Assembly: GCA_020152595.1 (NCBI GenBank)
Contig: JAIGNY010003060.1
Span: forward strand, 135,001 to 199,000
DNA: 64,000 nt
From: Chiridota heheva
Lineage: Eukaryota > Echinodermata > Holothuroidea > Apodida > Chiridotidae
Direction: 5' to 3'
Position 1 is the stretch's first letter. Each line of letters starts with the position of its first letter. The translations under genes and the position numbers were made by a program. Below are positions 11,801 to 24,094 of the stretch, in pieces. The notes beneath the pieces are model-generated. The model saw only the letters and a program-made list of their open reading frames with translations. It made no database searches and was not told the origin of the DNA.

Positions 11801-14526
11801 CCACACTAAAATTATAGTTAAAAAGAGTAAACATTTGGAACGAATGTTCAAATGTAGGATCCTATTTGACGTCTCTACTTGGGGTGACTTACCAGGGATG
11901 ATTGGTATGTTTTTAATATAAGAATAAAGGTTTGAGAAAAAACATTTAAACGTTTGTTCTGAAATGATACAAATTGCAGAAGTTGAGAATTAAAAAAATA
12001 TATAAAGATATATTCTCAGGACAATTTGTTGCGCCCCTGTAAGCAGGTGAGCATTCGGTGCCCTCAGACCCAGAAAGCTTTAGTGGGGTAACTTGCCTCC
12101 CTCTGGCCCCTGCCACCACGTCACTCACTGGTGCATAGTATCTCATTATGCGGGGGAAATATAGGCAGAAGCGCAAGCATTTGAATTTATAGATGTTTTT
12201 TTAAGGGTGAAAATTATACAAAAAAAGAGCAGGCCTATGCACATGATGCACCATGCAGTTTCACAACTTGATTCTTTTCTGACATTTGTTATTTTTTCAA
12301 AATTCTTTCAAAGGAGCATATTTTTCAATGTCTGAAAGGGCACTCTTCCTCTGAAAGGGACATTTCCCCCTGCCCTCTGAGAAGCACTTTTTAAACTTTT
12401 ACGAAACGTATTGGGTTTGGAGGGGGAGCTTAAAATCAGTTCAGCAGCATCTACTGCCAACATGTTTTTAATTCCTACCATATCCTGAATCAAAAATTAG
12501 CAGTAGAAAATGATCTGATAATTTTTCAAATAATTTTGTTGTCCTACTGAAATTTAGGAAAGAAATTTAAAGACTTGCATTAAATTTTGAGATGTCTCCA
12601 CTTTGTGAATATCACAACTTTTGCATTCATTTGTTCTTGAAACTTTGTGATTAGCATAACTCGAAAATTACAGGTGCTTTTGTTGCAATTTAAAAACTAT
12701 TCTGTTCAGAATTCCAAGCTTTATTTTTATTAAACATGCACACAATCATTATGAGGAAGGACAATTTTGAAGCTCACATTTGAGTCTGGAGATATGGAGG
12801 GGGTACTATTACTTGTACAATAATGTTGGGCCAAAGTGCAAAATTGTATGGATGGATCTAACTACTATAAAACTAGAAGTTTACTTGCGATCGACGTAAC
12901 TGTTAGGTAGGATAGAAGTTTGCATTCTAAACTCTCGGAAAGCAAGAAAACTCATTGTTGTTAATAAGTAGGTATTAATTTTTTGTTTTTTCAACACATA
13001 TTATGTACAACATTTGCTGTGATTGATTAATTCGTATCAAAATGAATTGATGAATGCCGTACCGTAGCTAGGCCACACTAACATCATTACAACGTTGGGT
13101 ATGTCTGCATGTCTGCATGATGTTGTTATCGTGTAACTAGGCCTTAGGCTAGGTAAAAACGTTAGGCCTTCTTACGTTCAATTTGTATGGGCTTCAGTCA
13201 GAGGCCTATGCTACTGTAGTGAGATAGGCAATATCACTCAGTGCCACTGCAATGCAAATGCAATTATCCACCTTACTTCTGGTGACTGCCAATTTAGTAC
13301 AACTTTACGGGGATTCCAACTTGATAAATTACAGTAGGCCTAACAACTAAGTGTTAGGCCCCTACAGAATTTGAGTTTTCAGGATGACGTTAAATGTGCG
13401 TAAATCTGAACAACCAGTTTGTTGGTGAAAACAAAGCAGAGTACCATTACAGCAAGTGTAAAATGGGTCCCTGTCACAGGCCAAAATCTGTATGTTTATT
13501 TGGTAAAAATTATGCATGGAATTGTTGTAAATTTGGTGGAAATATTATGCCATGAGAATAAATATGAATATGAATAGGTTAAGTTGGCAAAAATCCATCT
13601 AGAGGACATGAAGTCCAACCGAGCGTAGCAAAAGTATGAAAAAAATATCAATTAATCAAAAAACAAAAACAAAAATCAATTTAATAATTAATCAAATTAA
13701 TAAAATCAGTTAGGCCTAGGCCTATGAAAGTTTTAGATTTGCGTCCACCGCCCGCATGCTCCAAAATCCCATAAATGAAAAAGGTAATTATTAAGAAAAC
13801 TTTTCATTATTATGAAAAAAGGCTTTCTATCACAAAAATTCAACTTCCAAATCATCAAACAGCTGTAAAAGGGTATAATTATGCATTTTTTACATAGGCC
13901 TAGTACCCGCAAGTACTGTAGTTGCTGCCAACAGCTTTGATCTTCACATCACACATCGAAACCTATGCGCAGACACATGCGCAGAAATGCTTGTCTGGAA
14001 GCAAAATCTACTTGTCACGATAATATTGGACTAGGCAATGCACGTTATATTATAATATTTCTTATGGCGATTTTTACTGAGAATCTTGTATATATAATAA
14101 AAGAATATTACACTTAACAAAAAACAGTGGAAATTGTAATCCATATATCCTCAAAAAATATCAAGCAATAACAGGCTCCAGATAAGAAACAAAAAAACAT
14201 GAAAGTTCAATAAACTTTTGCGTAAACAAATGGCATGGCAATAGCAGGTCAAATTCGCCATGTAAACAGTATACAGTGCATGGTATGCCCTGTACGTGTA
14301 CAAGGAACCGGTATTGGACCCATTGTGTGTGATGCATTAACACCGCGCCAAGAAACAGTGACTGGATATAAATATGTACAAGTTTTTTTTTTTTATGTGA
14401 GAAATGATTGGTTGAAAGGAGCAAGCCTCAAGGGTAAAACAGCATGCATTGCGCACATGTTCAATCAGCTTTGGTGACCTATACCTGTACATTACAGTAT
14501 ATGTTTTGTGTGTGTGGGATATATGT
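11801..14526. other. unassigned DNA, includes a second copy of the LINE 3' tail
   Basis: No coding exon was recognised. At 13572-13640 there is a ~70-100-bp match to the 3' tail at 6515-6615 (AATAGGTTAAGT, TCTAGAGGACATGAA, CCAACCGAGCGTAGCAAAAG), on the same strand. Three TAGGCCTA words cluster at 13335, 13711 and 13895. Confidence 0.45.
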
Positions 14527-14958
14527 CAGACCCCTAGCTTGATTTAAAAAGGGGCAGGGTGCTAGACTTATTGAGGGGCACATTAATGTGCACGCAAAGC
14601 GCTGCGTCTTTTTGCTGTGGAGTCCAGGAGCCCCAATCTCATGATGAAGAAGCTCTGGGATTTGATCTATGATCCTATCTAAGAATGAAACTATTCTGAC
14701 TGATACACGAGCCAAACAGGACAATTGCTTACTATGCTATTATTCTGTGTTCTGTATCCATGTAAGGTATTTCATTTTTGAGGTTAATTAATATCATAAG
14801 GTTTTAAAAAAATCTATAAAAAAAAAAAAAGTAATGTTTTTTTTCTTCATGAGAGGCAGAGTGGAAATCCTGGGGCAGGGTGGACCTCCAGGGGGCAGGG
14901 CGGGCCCATGGAGGGGAGGGGTAGGCCTTCCCTGTGAAACGGCAAAGCTAGGGGTCTG
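14527..14958. mobile_element. non-autonomous DNA transposon (MITE), 5-bp TSD family, copy 1
   Basis: The left end CAGACCCCTAGCTTGA and right end CAAAGCTAGGGGTCTG are inverted repeats (15 of 16). A 5-bp direct repeat TATGT flanks both sides (14522-14526 and 14959-14963). The interior shares GGGGCAGGGTGCTAGACTT and GCGAAGCGCTGCGT-like phrases with copy 2 at 37316-37664. No transposase is present. The CAG start and 5-bp duplication fit hAT-like elements that make short duplications; the superfamily is inferred. Confidence 0.85.
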
Positions 14959-16577
14959 TATGTTTACGTTGTATGTATGGGTGCGTGTTATACTGTACAT
15001 GTATGTTGTTATGGCGAGGTTTAAGATCATTTTGTAACATAACAAAATATTTTGACTTCCGAATAAATGGAATTTAAGTCTGATTTAAGTTATTTTCTGG
15101 GCATTTCCATGAGTTATATTGTAGTCAGTATGTATAATCAGTGTAATAAACTAAGTTTTTAAAGAGAAATTCACTCTGTTAGTTTGAATCAATTTAAGGT
15201 TGCCCGGCGGGCATATTGACTTGTAGATCAACTTGCCCGGACATAAATTTTAGTTGTCCTGGACGTTAGGACAGGTGATTTGTAGAACGCTGCTTCGATG
15301 CATACATCCACTCTTGAAAATGAAAAAAAGCCTCATGCCCTTTGAAAAATGTATTGATGCAAATCTAAAACTTTCATTCTCCTGCCGTTATCGTAGAAAA
15401 AATATCCTTCATGTTTAAGGTAAGAGCATACTGTTCACTTGTGCACTAGAGCAATCGTTATATGTTTTCAGCGAAGAAGAGTCCCGCCATTCCGGATGTT
15501 TAAAATGCCTGGATGACTGAATACTGGAATACCTCACATTTTTGAAGATTACTGTGTAGCAAGGGGGACTGTCTTTGCACTGATGAGCATTTTTGTATGT
15601 AAACCATGGCCTCATAGCCTGTAGCATTTCCAATGCAACTTATTCACAATACAGCCCGTTGGACATTAGTGAGATAAACACCTTACTCAGTAGGGCACTA
15701 CTTGCAAGGCAATACTTAAATACTGAGTGAGACAATGCACAATACACTCGTAACGTTGAAAATCACTTGGACAACAACAAATAACATAATCATGAAATAA
15801 AAACCCTTCTCAAAACTGCCAAAAGTACTTATGAGCTATGATTTTGATTTTATTTGTGTCTTAAAACTTTAAAGTATCTTTCAAACTAAGTTACAAAGGA
15901 AGTGATAAACATTTTGTACGTAAAAAACATATAAATTACGAAAGAAATGACATTCCGATTACTTCGCAAATCCCTCACCTTAGGAAACGCATACACAATT
16001 AGTGCATGTATCACCGGAAAGCGCTATTTTGAAAATGTTCATCAGTAAATGCGCGCAGTATTCGATATAATGCTATACGCACATGGACCTCACCGTCGCT
16101 CTATTGTTTGACAACTTTTCAATTAATTAGATACATCCATCCAAAGCGCTGTTTGAATTTAAGTCAGTGGTGAAGGCTCTTATACAAAACGCAACTTTCC
16201 ACAGTTTTCTTAATTAAACTCACGCACAAAACGTAAGTGAACGTCTCAATATAGTATCATTGCATATATCTATTTATTTTGTGTTATGTAAAAGTGCCAT
16301 GATCCATGACGATAAAAGGCATTGTCCAAAGTTGACCTTAGATTGTCATGGGAAGGCCTAGTTTTCTAGTGTGTAGCTGAAATTTATCTACGCTTCTATG
16401 ATAAGCCAATAGCCAATGCAGCAGTTTCAAGGTTAAAGGTATATAGTGTTTTCTGACTGTGTATAGAAGCATATACTACAGTCAGATGTCATCTGACTAC
16501 TCGGGTATAGGCCACCCTCATAACCATAGCGGTCATTTATAGTGTTTAATAGGCTGCACACTGTATGAAAAACATCT
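14959..16577. other. unassigned AT-rich DNA
   Basis: No gene was recognised. The repeat shared with 5785-5860 lies at 15322-15400. No RNA genes or further repeats were seen. Confidence 0.45.
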
Positions 16578-16676
16578 GTTACCCGTCCGGCGACATCTGT
16601 TGTCCGTCCGGCGACATCTATTGTCCGTCCGGCGACATCTATTGTCCGTCTGGCGACATCTATTGTCCGTCTGACC
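16578..16676. repeat. 21-bp minisatellite, ~4.5 copies
   Basis: Unit TTGTCCGTCCGGCGACATCT(A/G), nearly identical between copies. It is GC-rich compared with its surroundings. Confidence 0.93.
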
Positions 16677-17439
16677 TCATTGTTCAGCTACTAGGGAACA
16701 AAAGATTGCTGCCCTAGGAAAGGAATTCTTACTATTTAAAAAAAAAAAAAAAAAAAATTATATAAAGGAGAGTAAACACTTCAATAGCAGCAATTGAAGG
16801 AATTCTTCTGGGATGGAAAAAGTTGAATAATAGATCTCGACTGAATGGAATTTATAATGAAGATTGTTTTTTTGAGTAGTGAATGAGTAGCAAAAAATCA
16901 ATAAGTCTTCGCTTGAATAGAGGGACATATAATAGACTTATGATAATCTGCAAATTAATCTGTGTATTTTCAAAGTTGAATAATAGATCTGATGACTGAA
17001 TGGAATATATAAAGAAGTGTCTTGGGAATGAATAGCAAAAAAACAATCTTCATTTGAATACAGTGGACAAATAATAGACTTTGATAATATGCAAATTAAT
17101 CTGTACTGAATTTTCATTCTGATTTGGTACAAAGATCAGCTCTATCTGGTTTATTAGAGAAAAATAGTTTCTATTGGAAGTGTCAGATTTGATCTAAGGC
17201 TAGGGGAGGGGGCAGCTGTAGCGCAATGGAGAGAGAGAAGGTTATATTGAAGGTTGGAATGATGAGTTGAGAGTATATCTGGGTAGATAAGTTGATAGTA
17301 AAAGGTGATTTGGGGTAGTAGATGAATAGATGATGGTAGGTGAATGGGGGATGTTGAGTTGATAGAAGTGAGGGAATGGGAGTGAGGAAAGAATGTTGGA
17401 TGGATGATGATAGAATGATTAGTAGATTCAGGAATTAGG
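16677..17439. other. A-rich DNA with a repeated ~160-bp phrase
   Basis: There is an A run at 16738-16757. GTTGAATAATAGATCT...GAATGGAAT occurs at about 16824-16851 and again at 16976-17004, and AATAGACTT...ATCTG(C/T)A recurs nearby, so this is a ~150-165-bp duplication. No gene was seen. Confidence 0.55.
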
Positions 17440-17662
17440 GTGAAGGCGGGATGGCATGGGGGATGGGATGTGATGAAATGTGGGACAGGGTGGGATGTCA
17501 TGTGGTACAGGGTGGCATGTTGGACAGGGTGGCATGTTGGACAGGGTGGCATGTGGGACAGGGTGGCGTGTGGGACAGGGTACCATGGATTGTGGGACAG
17601 GATGTCATGGCATATAGGACAGGGTAGGATAGCATGTGGGTCAGGGTGGCATGGCATGTGAA
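17440..17662. repeat. 17-bp-based minisatellite (GGACAGGGTGGCATGTG)
   Basis: Repeated GACAGGGTGGCATGTKG units of 17 bp with longer variants. The family recurs at 18165-18690 and 35575-35760, with similar flanking sequence (GGAATTAGGRTGA before the array). Confidence 0.9.
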
Positions 17663-18164
17663 ACGAGGTAGTGTTATGGCATTAATGACACTGGGCTGGG
17701 GTCGAATTTGCCACTGTTCCGAGAAGTGTTTTTGATGTAGGAACAGTGAATTTTTCAAGCATCACTGTTCCTGTTCTTTTCACAAGCATGTGGCATCAAT
17801 ACCTAGATTTCTGCTGATAAAAACATGCGTGCATGGCAAACAAGATTATCATGAAAATAATTTCTATCTATTTACAAAAAAAAATTCCCACCTTGCCTGC
17901 AATTAATCATGAATACACATATGCAAGGCTGCCTGTACTTGTATGACTCTATGCAATTGGATGCTACATCATGTAAATACTAATAACTGACACATGTTTG
18001 CACATATTAACCAAAAAAGTAGTTGTAAATGAAGCCTATTTTAAAGAAAGGAGTTTGTCTTGTATTCAGGCAAAAAGTTGGAAGAGTGAAATTTGATCCA
18101 GAATAGTATTATTTGAGAAAGTACTGTTCTGTGGAACAGTGGCAATTTTGTTTCAATTTTTACC
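17663..18164. other. unassigned AT-rich spacer between two minisatellite blocks
   Basis: GAACAGTG-like phrases near 17739 and 18132 mark the two edges. No gene was seen. Confidence 0.4.
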
Positions 18165-18695
18165 CCTGCTGGGATGGCAGGTGGGATGGCATGGGAGACA
18201 AGAGTGTAATGACATGTGAGACAGGATGGCATGTCGTCTGGACTTCAAGTGGGATGGCACATGGGATAGCATGTGGGATTGGATGAAATGGCCTGTAGGA
18301 CAGGCACGTGGCACATGAAAAGATGGCATGTGGGACAGGGTAGGATGGCACATGGTACAGGGTAGGATGGTACAGGGAGGGATGGGATGTGGGACAAGGT
18401 GGCATAGTATATGAGACAGGGAGGGGTGGCATGTGGGACGGAGTGGCATGGTATATGAGACGGAGGGGTGGCATGTGGGACAGGGTGGCATGGGACATGG
18501 TGGCATGGTATATGGGACAGTGTAATTAAGGCATACGGTGGGATGTCATCTTGATTGCAGGTATGATGGCATACAGGTCATGTTGTGGAGTAGTATCTGA
18601 ATTTCATGTATAAATTCCTGTAGGGAGGGAAGTAGCATGGTATGATATGTGGAACAGGGTGGGATGGCAGGTGTGACAGAGGCTGGAAAGCATGT
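18165..18695. repeat. minisatellite block, same family as 17440-17662
   Basis: Irregular units built from GGATGGCATGTGGGACAGGG. The block is followed by TTAGCGGCGAGGGGATGTGTATCATTTGCA-like sequence, which is also found after the array near 35920. The two blocks are therefore copies of one larger dispersed repeat. Confidence 0.88.
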
Positions 18696-18966
18696 TGTTA
18701 GCGGCGAGGGGATGTGTATCATTTGCATTGTCTGGTTTAATGTGAGGCTTGTACTTTTGGAAATACATGATTTATATTCTTAAAATTGACAGGAGAAAAT
18801 CAATAAAATTTTATCATTTCATACCACCAGTAGAATTTTAATGGTCAATACAATGATCTGACAGTCGGTTGGCAACCATAGATGGGCAAACTGTGAGGAA
18901 TTATGACATTCATTCGGTTTTATTCTTTTTTGTTTGTTTGCAGGACCTGCCTGAGATTTAACTCCA

Positions 18967-19417
18967 TTTTGAAGTGCTCACTCTACTGCATCCCTTACAT
19001 TTGAAGTGCTCACTTGGCTGCATCTCTTACATTTGAAGTGCTCACTTGGCTGCATCCCTTACATTTGAAGTGCTTACTTGGTTGCATCCCTTACATTTAG
19101 AGTGCTCACTTGACTGCTTTTCCTTACATTTGAAGTGCCACTTGGCTGCATCCCTTACATTTGAAGTGCCACTTGGCTGCATCCCTTACATTTAAAGTGC
19201 TCACTTGGCTGCATCCCTTACATTTGAAGTGCTCACTTGGCTGCATCCCTTACATTTAAAGTGCTCACTTGGCTGCATCCTTTACATTTGAAGTGCTCAC
19301 TTGGCTGCATCCCTTACATTTGAAGTGCTCACTTGGCTGCATCCCTTACATTTGAAGTGCTCACTTGGCTGCATCCCTTACATTTAAAGTGCTCACTTGG
19401 CTGCATCCCTTACATTT
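18967..19417. repeat. 32-bp minisatellite, ~14 copies
   Basis: Unit TTACATTTGAAGTGCTCACT plus TGGCTGCATCCC. A few copies lack CT (GTGCCACTTGG) or change GAAG to AAAG. The array sits in otherwise unassigned DNA. Confidence 0.96.
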
Positions 19418-20058
19418 GTAATACATGACGGTGTAACAGCATAATGCAGCATTTGTTCTTACACATTGTTTGCAGATGTAATTTCGGAGATGTCTTTACA
19501 TAACTGGTAAGTTATAAAAATGTTTATGAATTTCTTTCTTGTTATAGTTTGCTCACTTATTATTCCTGACTCATTTGTTTCTGTAAAAGGGAGTCAACTT
19601 ACTTTATAATATGAAAGGTTTATGATTATTTTATTTTATGGGCAGATAGGGGCGACATAAGCTAAATAAAGTAAACTTGTTGAAAACATCAAAAACTCTT
19701 TCGAAAAACATTGTACAAATCAATTGAAAATTGAGGGGTATTGAAAATTGACCATTTATGAAGGTTGTTTTTCATGCTATTTTGTGATGTATGATGAAGC
19801 AAATTTGTTTATCTTTCAAGATTTGAAGGAGGGTACATGCTTCTGACACAGATCCTTTGCCAGAGTTAAACAAATCAACTTGATAAGAATAACTCCAAAC
19901 CATATCAAAAGTAGGATATAACCCATGTCATTTTCAGAAGAAATTGTACATTTTGGGTTTATGTATATACTTTTTACTGAAACAACCCATCTGGTCCCCA
20001 AAAAATATCTAGATGAAATTGAGCACATATCTGGAGGTTTTCATCTGCCCAACACTCC
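19418..20058. other. unassigned AT-rich DNA
   Basis: No gene or repeat was recognised on either strand. Confidence 0.4.
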
Positions 20059-20280
20059 TTTTTGGTGAGCATGCGAAGCATAATGCAAACCTATGTAATG
20101 GCGATTTCGTCCATCTGGCTGGCCGTCCACAGTTTTTCTGAGATTTCCCCAGGAATGTTGAAAGTTTTTTTTGAGAATTCCTCAGAAATTGTAAGTTTTT
20201 TCAGAGTTCCTCAGAAAAAGTTAAAGTTTCTTGAGATATCCTATGAAAGGTTAGAATATTCTTACAATACAGTGTCTTAA
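20059..20280 (+). repeat. dispersed repeat, shared with 63640-63920
   Basis: Both copies begin GGTGAGCATGC(G/A)AAGCATAATG, then AACCTATGT, GGC(C/G)GTCCA and an inner run of degenerate ~30-bp units built on TCAGAAATGTTAAAAGTTT. The start resembles the hairpin at 46365-46390 (TGAGGTGAGCATG). Type unknown. Confidence 0.83.
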
Positions 20281-20859
20281 AGTTTTTCAGAAACACTTAA
20301 GACAGATGGAAGACTAGTTTCCTTAAAAAGTCTACAAAACATTTGCCATTGCCTAAGATTATTACTGTAAGATTATATAATTTTCCACTATTCTTCAGAG
20401 ATCCTCAAGCGTCTCTCTCGTAGCACTGGAGGTTTAAAATCCTTAATATTGCACCAATTAAAAAACTAAAAAACACCAACAATTGTATCAGGTGTGATTA
20501 TAAACTCCACTTACATTATTGTGGACATTTGCATAAAGTTGCCATGGTATATGAACTGACAAGACTTTTTAATTTAGTATGCTCAGTCAGGGAGTGTGAC
20601 AGGATGTGACTGCATATGGACAGGGAGAGATGCTGTATGGGACATGGATGGTGGCCATGCGGGACATAGGATTGAATATATACCCTGTGGTATGCACCAA
20701 GGGCTATTTCATGCATGATTATTTGACTCCGCCTTTTTTTCTTATTTAACAAGTCATTTGCATATATGTTGATTATACCTGACAGACTTTCATACATAGT
20801 TAGCTCAATCAGGGACTGTGATAGCTATGATGAGACTTCTTATGGAACCTATGGGATGT
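20281..20859. other. unassigned DNA with a short minisatellite stub
   Basis: A few GTGGGACATGG-like units lie at about 20590-20665, related to the arrays on either side. GCTCAGTCAGGGAGTGTGA at 20581 and GCTCAATCAGGGACTGTGA at 20803 show a ~220-bp duplication that precedes the larger array. Confidence 0.55.
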
Positions 20860-21893
20860 TATATAGGACATGGGTGGGATGCAATGTGGGACATGGGGTG
20901 GGATGCCAGTGGAACAGGGTGGGATGCCATGTAGGATATATGCTGGAATACCATGTGGGACATAGGGTGGAATGCCATGGGATGGGATGTCATGTGGGAC
21001 ATGAGATGTCATGTGGGACATGAGATGTCATGTGGGACATGAGATGTCATGTGGGACATGGGGTGGGATACCACGATTTACACAGAGTGTGATATAGGTT
21101 GGGATACCATATATGACATAGGGTAGGAAGCTATGGGAAATGGGATGTGACGCCATGTGGGACATAAAGTAGGATGTCATTGGGAGGGATACCATGTAGA
21201 ACATATGGTTGGACCAAATGTGGGACATAAGGTATGATGTCATGTGGGGCATCAGGTGGGATGTCATGGGGGACATAGGGAGAGATGCCATGTGGGACAC
21301 AGGGAGGGATGCCATGTGGGACACAGAGGGGATGCCATGTGGGACATAGGAAGGGATGTCATGAGGGACATATGGTTGGATTAATGTGGGACATAGAATG
21401 GGATCCATGTGGGATATAGGGTGGGATGCCATGTGGGTCATAAGGCGGATGCCATGTGGGACATAGTGGAATGCCATGTGGGACATATGGTGTAATGCCA
21501 TGTGGGACATACTGTATGGTGGAATGTCATGTGGGAGATATGGTGGAATGCTATCTGGGACAAGGGATGGGATGGGATGTCATGTGGGGTATGTGGTGGG
21601 ATGTTATGTGGGACATGGGGTGGGATGTCATTTGGGACATGAGATGGGATCCATGTGGGACATAGGGTGGGATGTTATGTGAGTCATAGGATGGAATGTA
21701 AAGTGGGACATATGGTGGAATGCCATGTAGGAGATATGGTGGAATGCCATGTGGGACATGGGATGGGATGTCATGTGGGGCATAGGGTGGGATGCCATGT
21801 GGGAGATATGGTGGAATACCATGTGGGACAAGGGATGGGATGTCATATGGGACATGGGGTGGGATACCATGTGGGGCATAGAGTGAGATGCCA
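20860..21893. repeat. 24-bp minisatellite array, ~40 units
   Basis: Unit of about 24 bp, GGGATGCCATGTGGGACATA plus GGGT, with frequent 1-6-base indels. It gives Met/His/Ser-rich readings on the minus strand, which are repeat artefacts. Confidence 0.94.
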
Positions 21894-23396
21894 TTTTTAT
21901 AATTGGCCGGGTCCTATGATATTGGTGTCAATTTGCATGGGCATGCGAACCATGATGGTATTTAGCATTCTAATTTAGGTATTTTGCATCTCAAAAAGCA
22001 TCCAAATAAAAGCAACTACTATAGGATTAAGAAAGTTCCATTGGTCCTCCTGCTGGGCTACATGTAACTTGGCTAAGATACAGATTTTGAAATTAATAAT
22101 TTAGATGACAAGGTAAAAGCTTAAGAAATAATCACTTTAATAAAGTTCTAAAAACTTATTGACTGTACCAAACCACAAAATATGATTTGTGTCTCATCAA
22201 TCTGACCTGCAGCAAATACCAACATCATTTATTCACAAGTTTTGTGTTCAATGAAAGGTCTAAGATGCACTCAAATCATAAATAATTGTGTTGAACTGCA
22301 TGCAACCATAGGACACTGACCTCGAGTTAATACAAACACAGCAGTACATTGTCTTACCAGTGAGATTTGCAGCTTTCTTTATGGAGTGTTTCTAAGAAGG
22401 GTGACAGTAATCAATGTGGAGAGGTTTATTTACTCTACTGATGGTCCTCAGTAATCCTTATCAGGCAGGATGGTTGGAGCCATCTCCATTCATTGATGCA
22501 CTCTGGGGAATGTGGATTTGTACTTCTGTTATTGTCAGGGCATGCAGGATGATAGCTGGAATGGTCACCAAAGGGAAACTACCACAAAAGTGGGATTTTT
22601 GGAGTGGATTGTAGTTGAGTTGAAGTGAAGGCCTTAAACAGTTTATAGACAGCCACAAAAGTGTTGTTTTATTACATAAAAAAGTTAAAAGTCAAAACGT
22701 AAACTTCTTAAGATAACAAAAGGAGTGTTAAAGGCATATGGACTAGTATCATGGACCTGAGCTTAATTGGTTTAATTTATACTAAAAACATGCAAACATT
22801 ACAAAGTCACATCCAAAGCAGTCAGAAATTGACCATTTTACATCATTTTAAAATTTAGATACCTAATTAGCATAATACTTTGTTACCTTCCAATGGAAGC
22901 ACGATGTAGCAGTAGAAAGCAATTTGATAACTTTTTTTTTTTTTAATTTGGGAAAGAAATATAAGGAATTACATAACAGAATTTACAGTAGTTGTATTCC
23001 TGTTCATACATCAGCACTCTTGCATATATATGCTGAATTAAGTTTTACAAACTTTGATTGTCATAATTGAAGAAAAAAAACATAAGTGTAGTTTAAATAG
23101 TATTCTTCTCAGAATTGAATACTCTTTCCTATGGGTAAGTAATAGCTACTGTACCTGTCCACAAACCTTTTTAATTCTGAGTAAAATATTCAAGAAAGTT
23201 TTAAAATAGCAAATTTAAGTAATCAAAGTAAATTGAATGTTTTTTTTGTGTGTTTTTTTTGCGGTATGGATGCACACCTTGTTACGTATGATTTGGACAC
23301 GCAACTCAAAATCTTAGTACAATTACATTTCCATAGAAATTTCAGTTATTGGTAATGACAAATATGAATATCGGGTAGATTTTGATTGGTTAAGAT
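21894..23396. other. unassigned AT-rich DNA
   Basis: No exon was recognised. A 66-residue open stretch at 22414-22614 has no motif I know. Confidence 0.4.
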
Positions 23397-23974
23397 TAGG
23401 TTTGGGCGATATATCAATATATTTCGATATTGACCCATATCGATATGGCTGATATTGAGTTCAAGGGTCATATCGATGTTATGTTTTTCAATAATAATAC
23501 ACAATACACATACTATTAAAAAGCTACACATAACTACTGTATCAAACACCAAGTATTTTTCATTAAACAGCCACAAAAAGTTAATAAATTTCATTTATAT
23601 CAGTTTCAGGCAGTCAGTTATGATAAAACTTCATTAAAACATCAATAATGTGATAACAATTACCCAAATATCCTGTTAAGGCCTAATTTTTTTTGATGTT
23701 TCTGTGCTTAATCATTTGAGATAGAAACCATGAAAAGAACATTTTTAAGCATAGTGGGTGTTTATTTGAAAATAATATGTATATATTTTGCAGTGATTTC
23801 TGTTAATTTGTTACAAAAAGTTTCACTTGACTTTTTTGAGCCGAGATGAGATTACCTTGCACAGAACAGTACATATGACTTACGTATGAAGTCCTATGAT
23901 TCGCATATTGATAATATCGATATTTTTCTGGCGATATAGCGATATTGCATAATGCTTAATATCGCCCAAGCTTA
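23397..23974. mobile_element. hAT-like non-autonomous transposon, 578 bp
   Basis: Left end TAGGTTTGGGCGATAT; right end, reverse-complemented, TAAGCTTGGGCGATAT (14 of 16). Flanks are GTTAAGAT (23389-23396) and GTTAGGAT (23975-23982), an 8-bp duplication with one mismatch, as expected for hAT elements. Both ends are rich in ATATCGATAT words. There is no transposase reading frame. Confidence 0.88.
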
Positions 23975-24094
23975 GTTAGGATACAACATAAAAAAATTTA
24001 AATCAGAGTATCCTATTCTTTTCCAAAGAGTTTTGGCAGGCATTAAAACAAGACCAGTACTGTAAGAAATTGAGCAGTCTACTTTGTCATGCAT

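Noticed and set aside
22414-22614. 66-residue reading with Trp-rich sequence
   Set aside because: Short, with no signal peptide or domain and no splice evidence.
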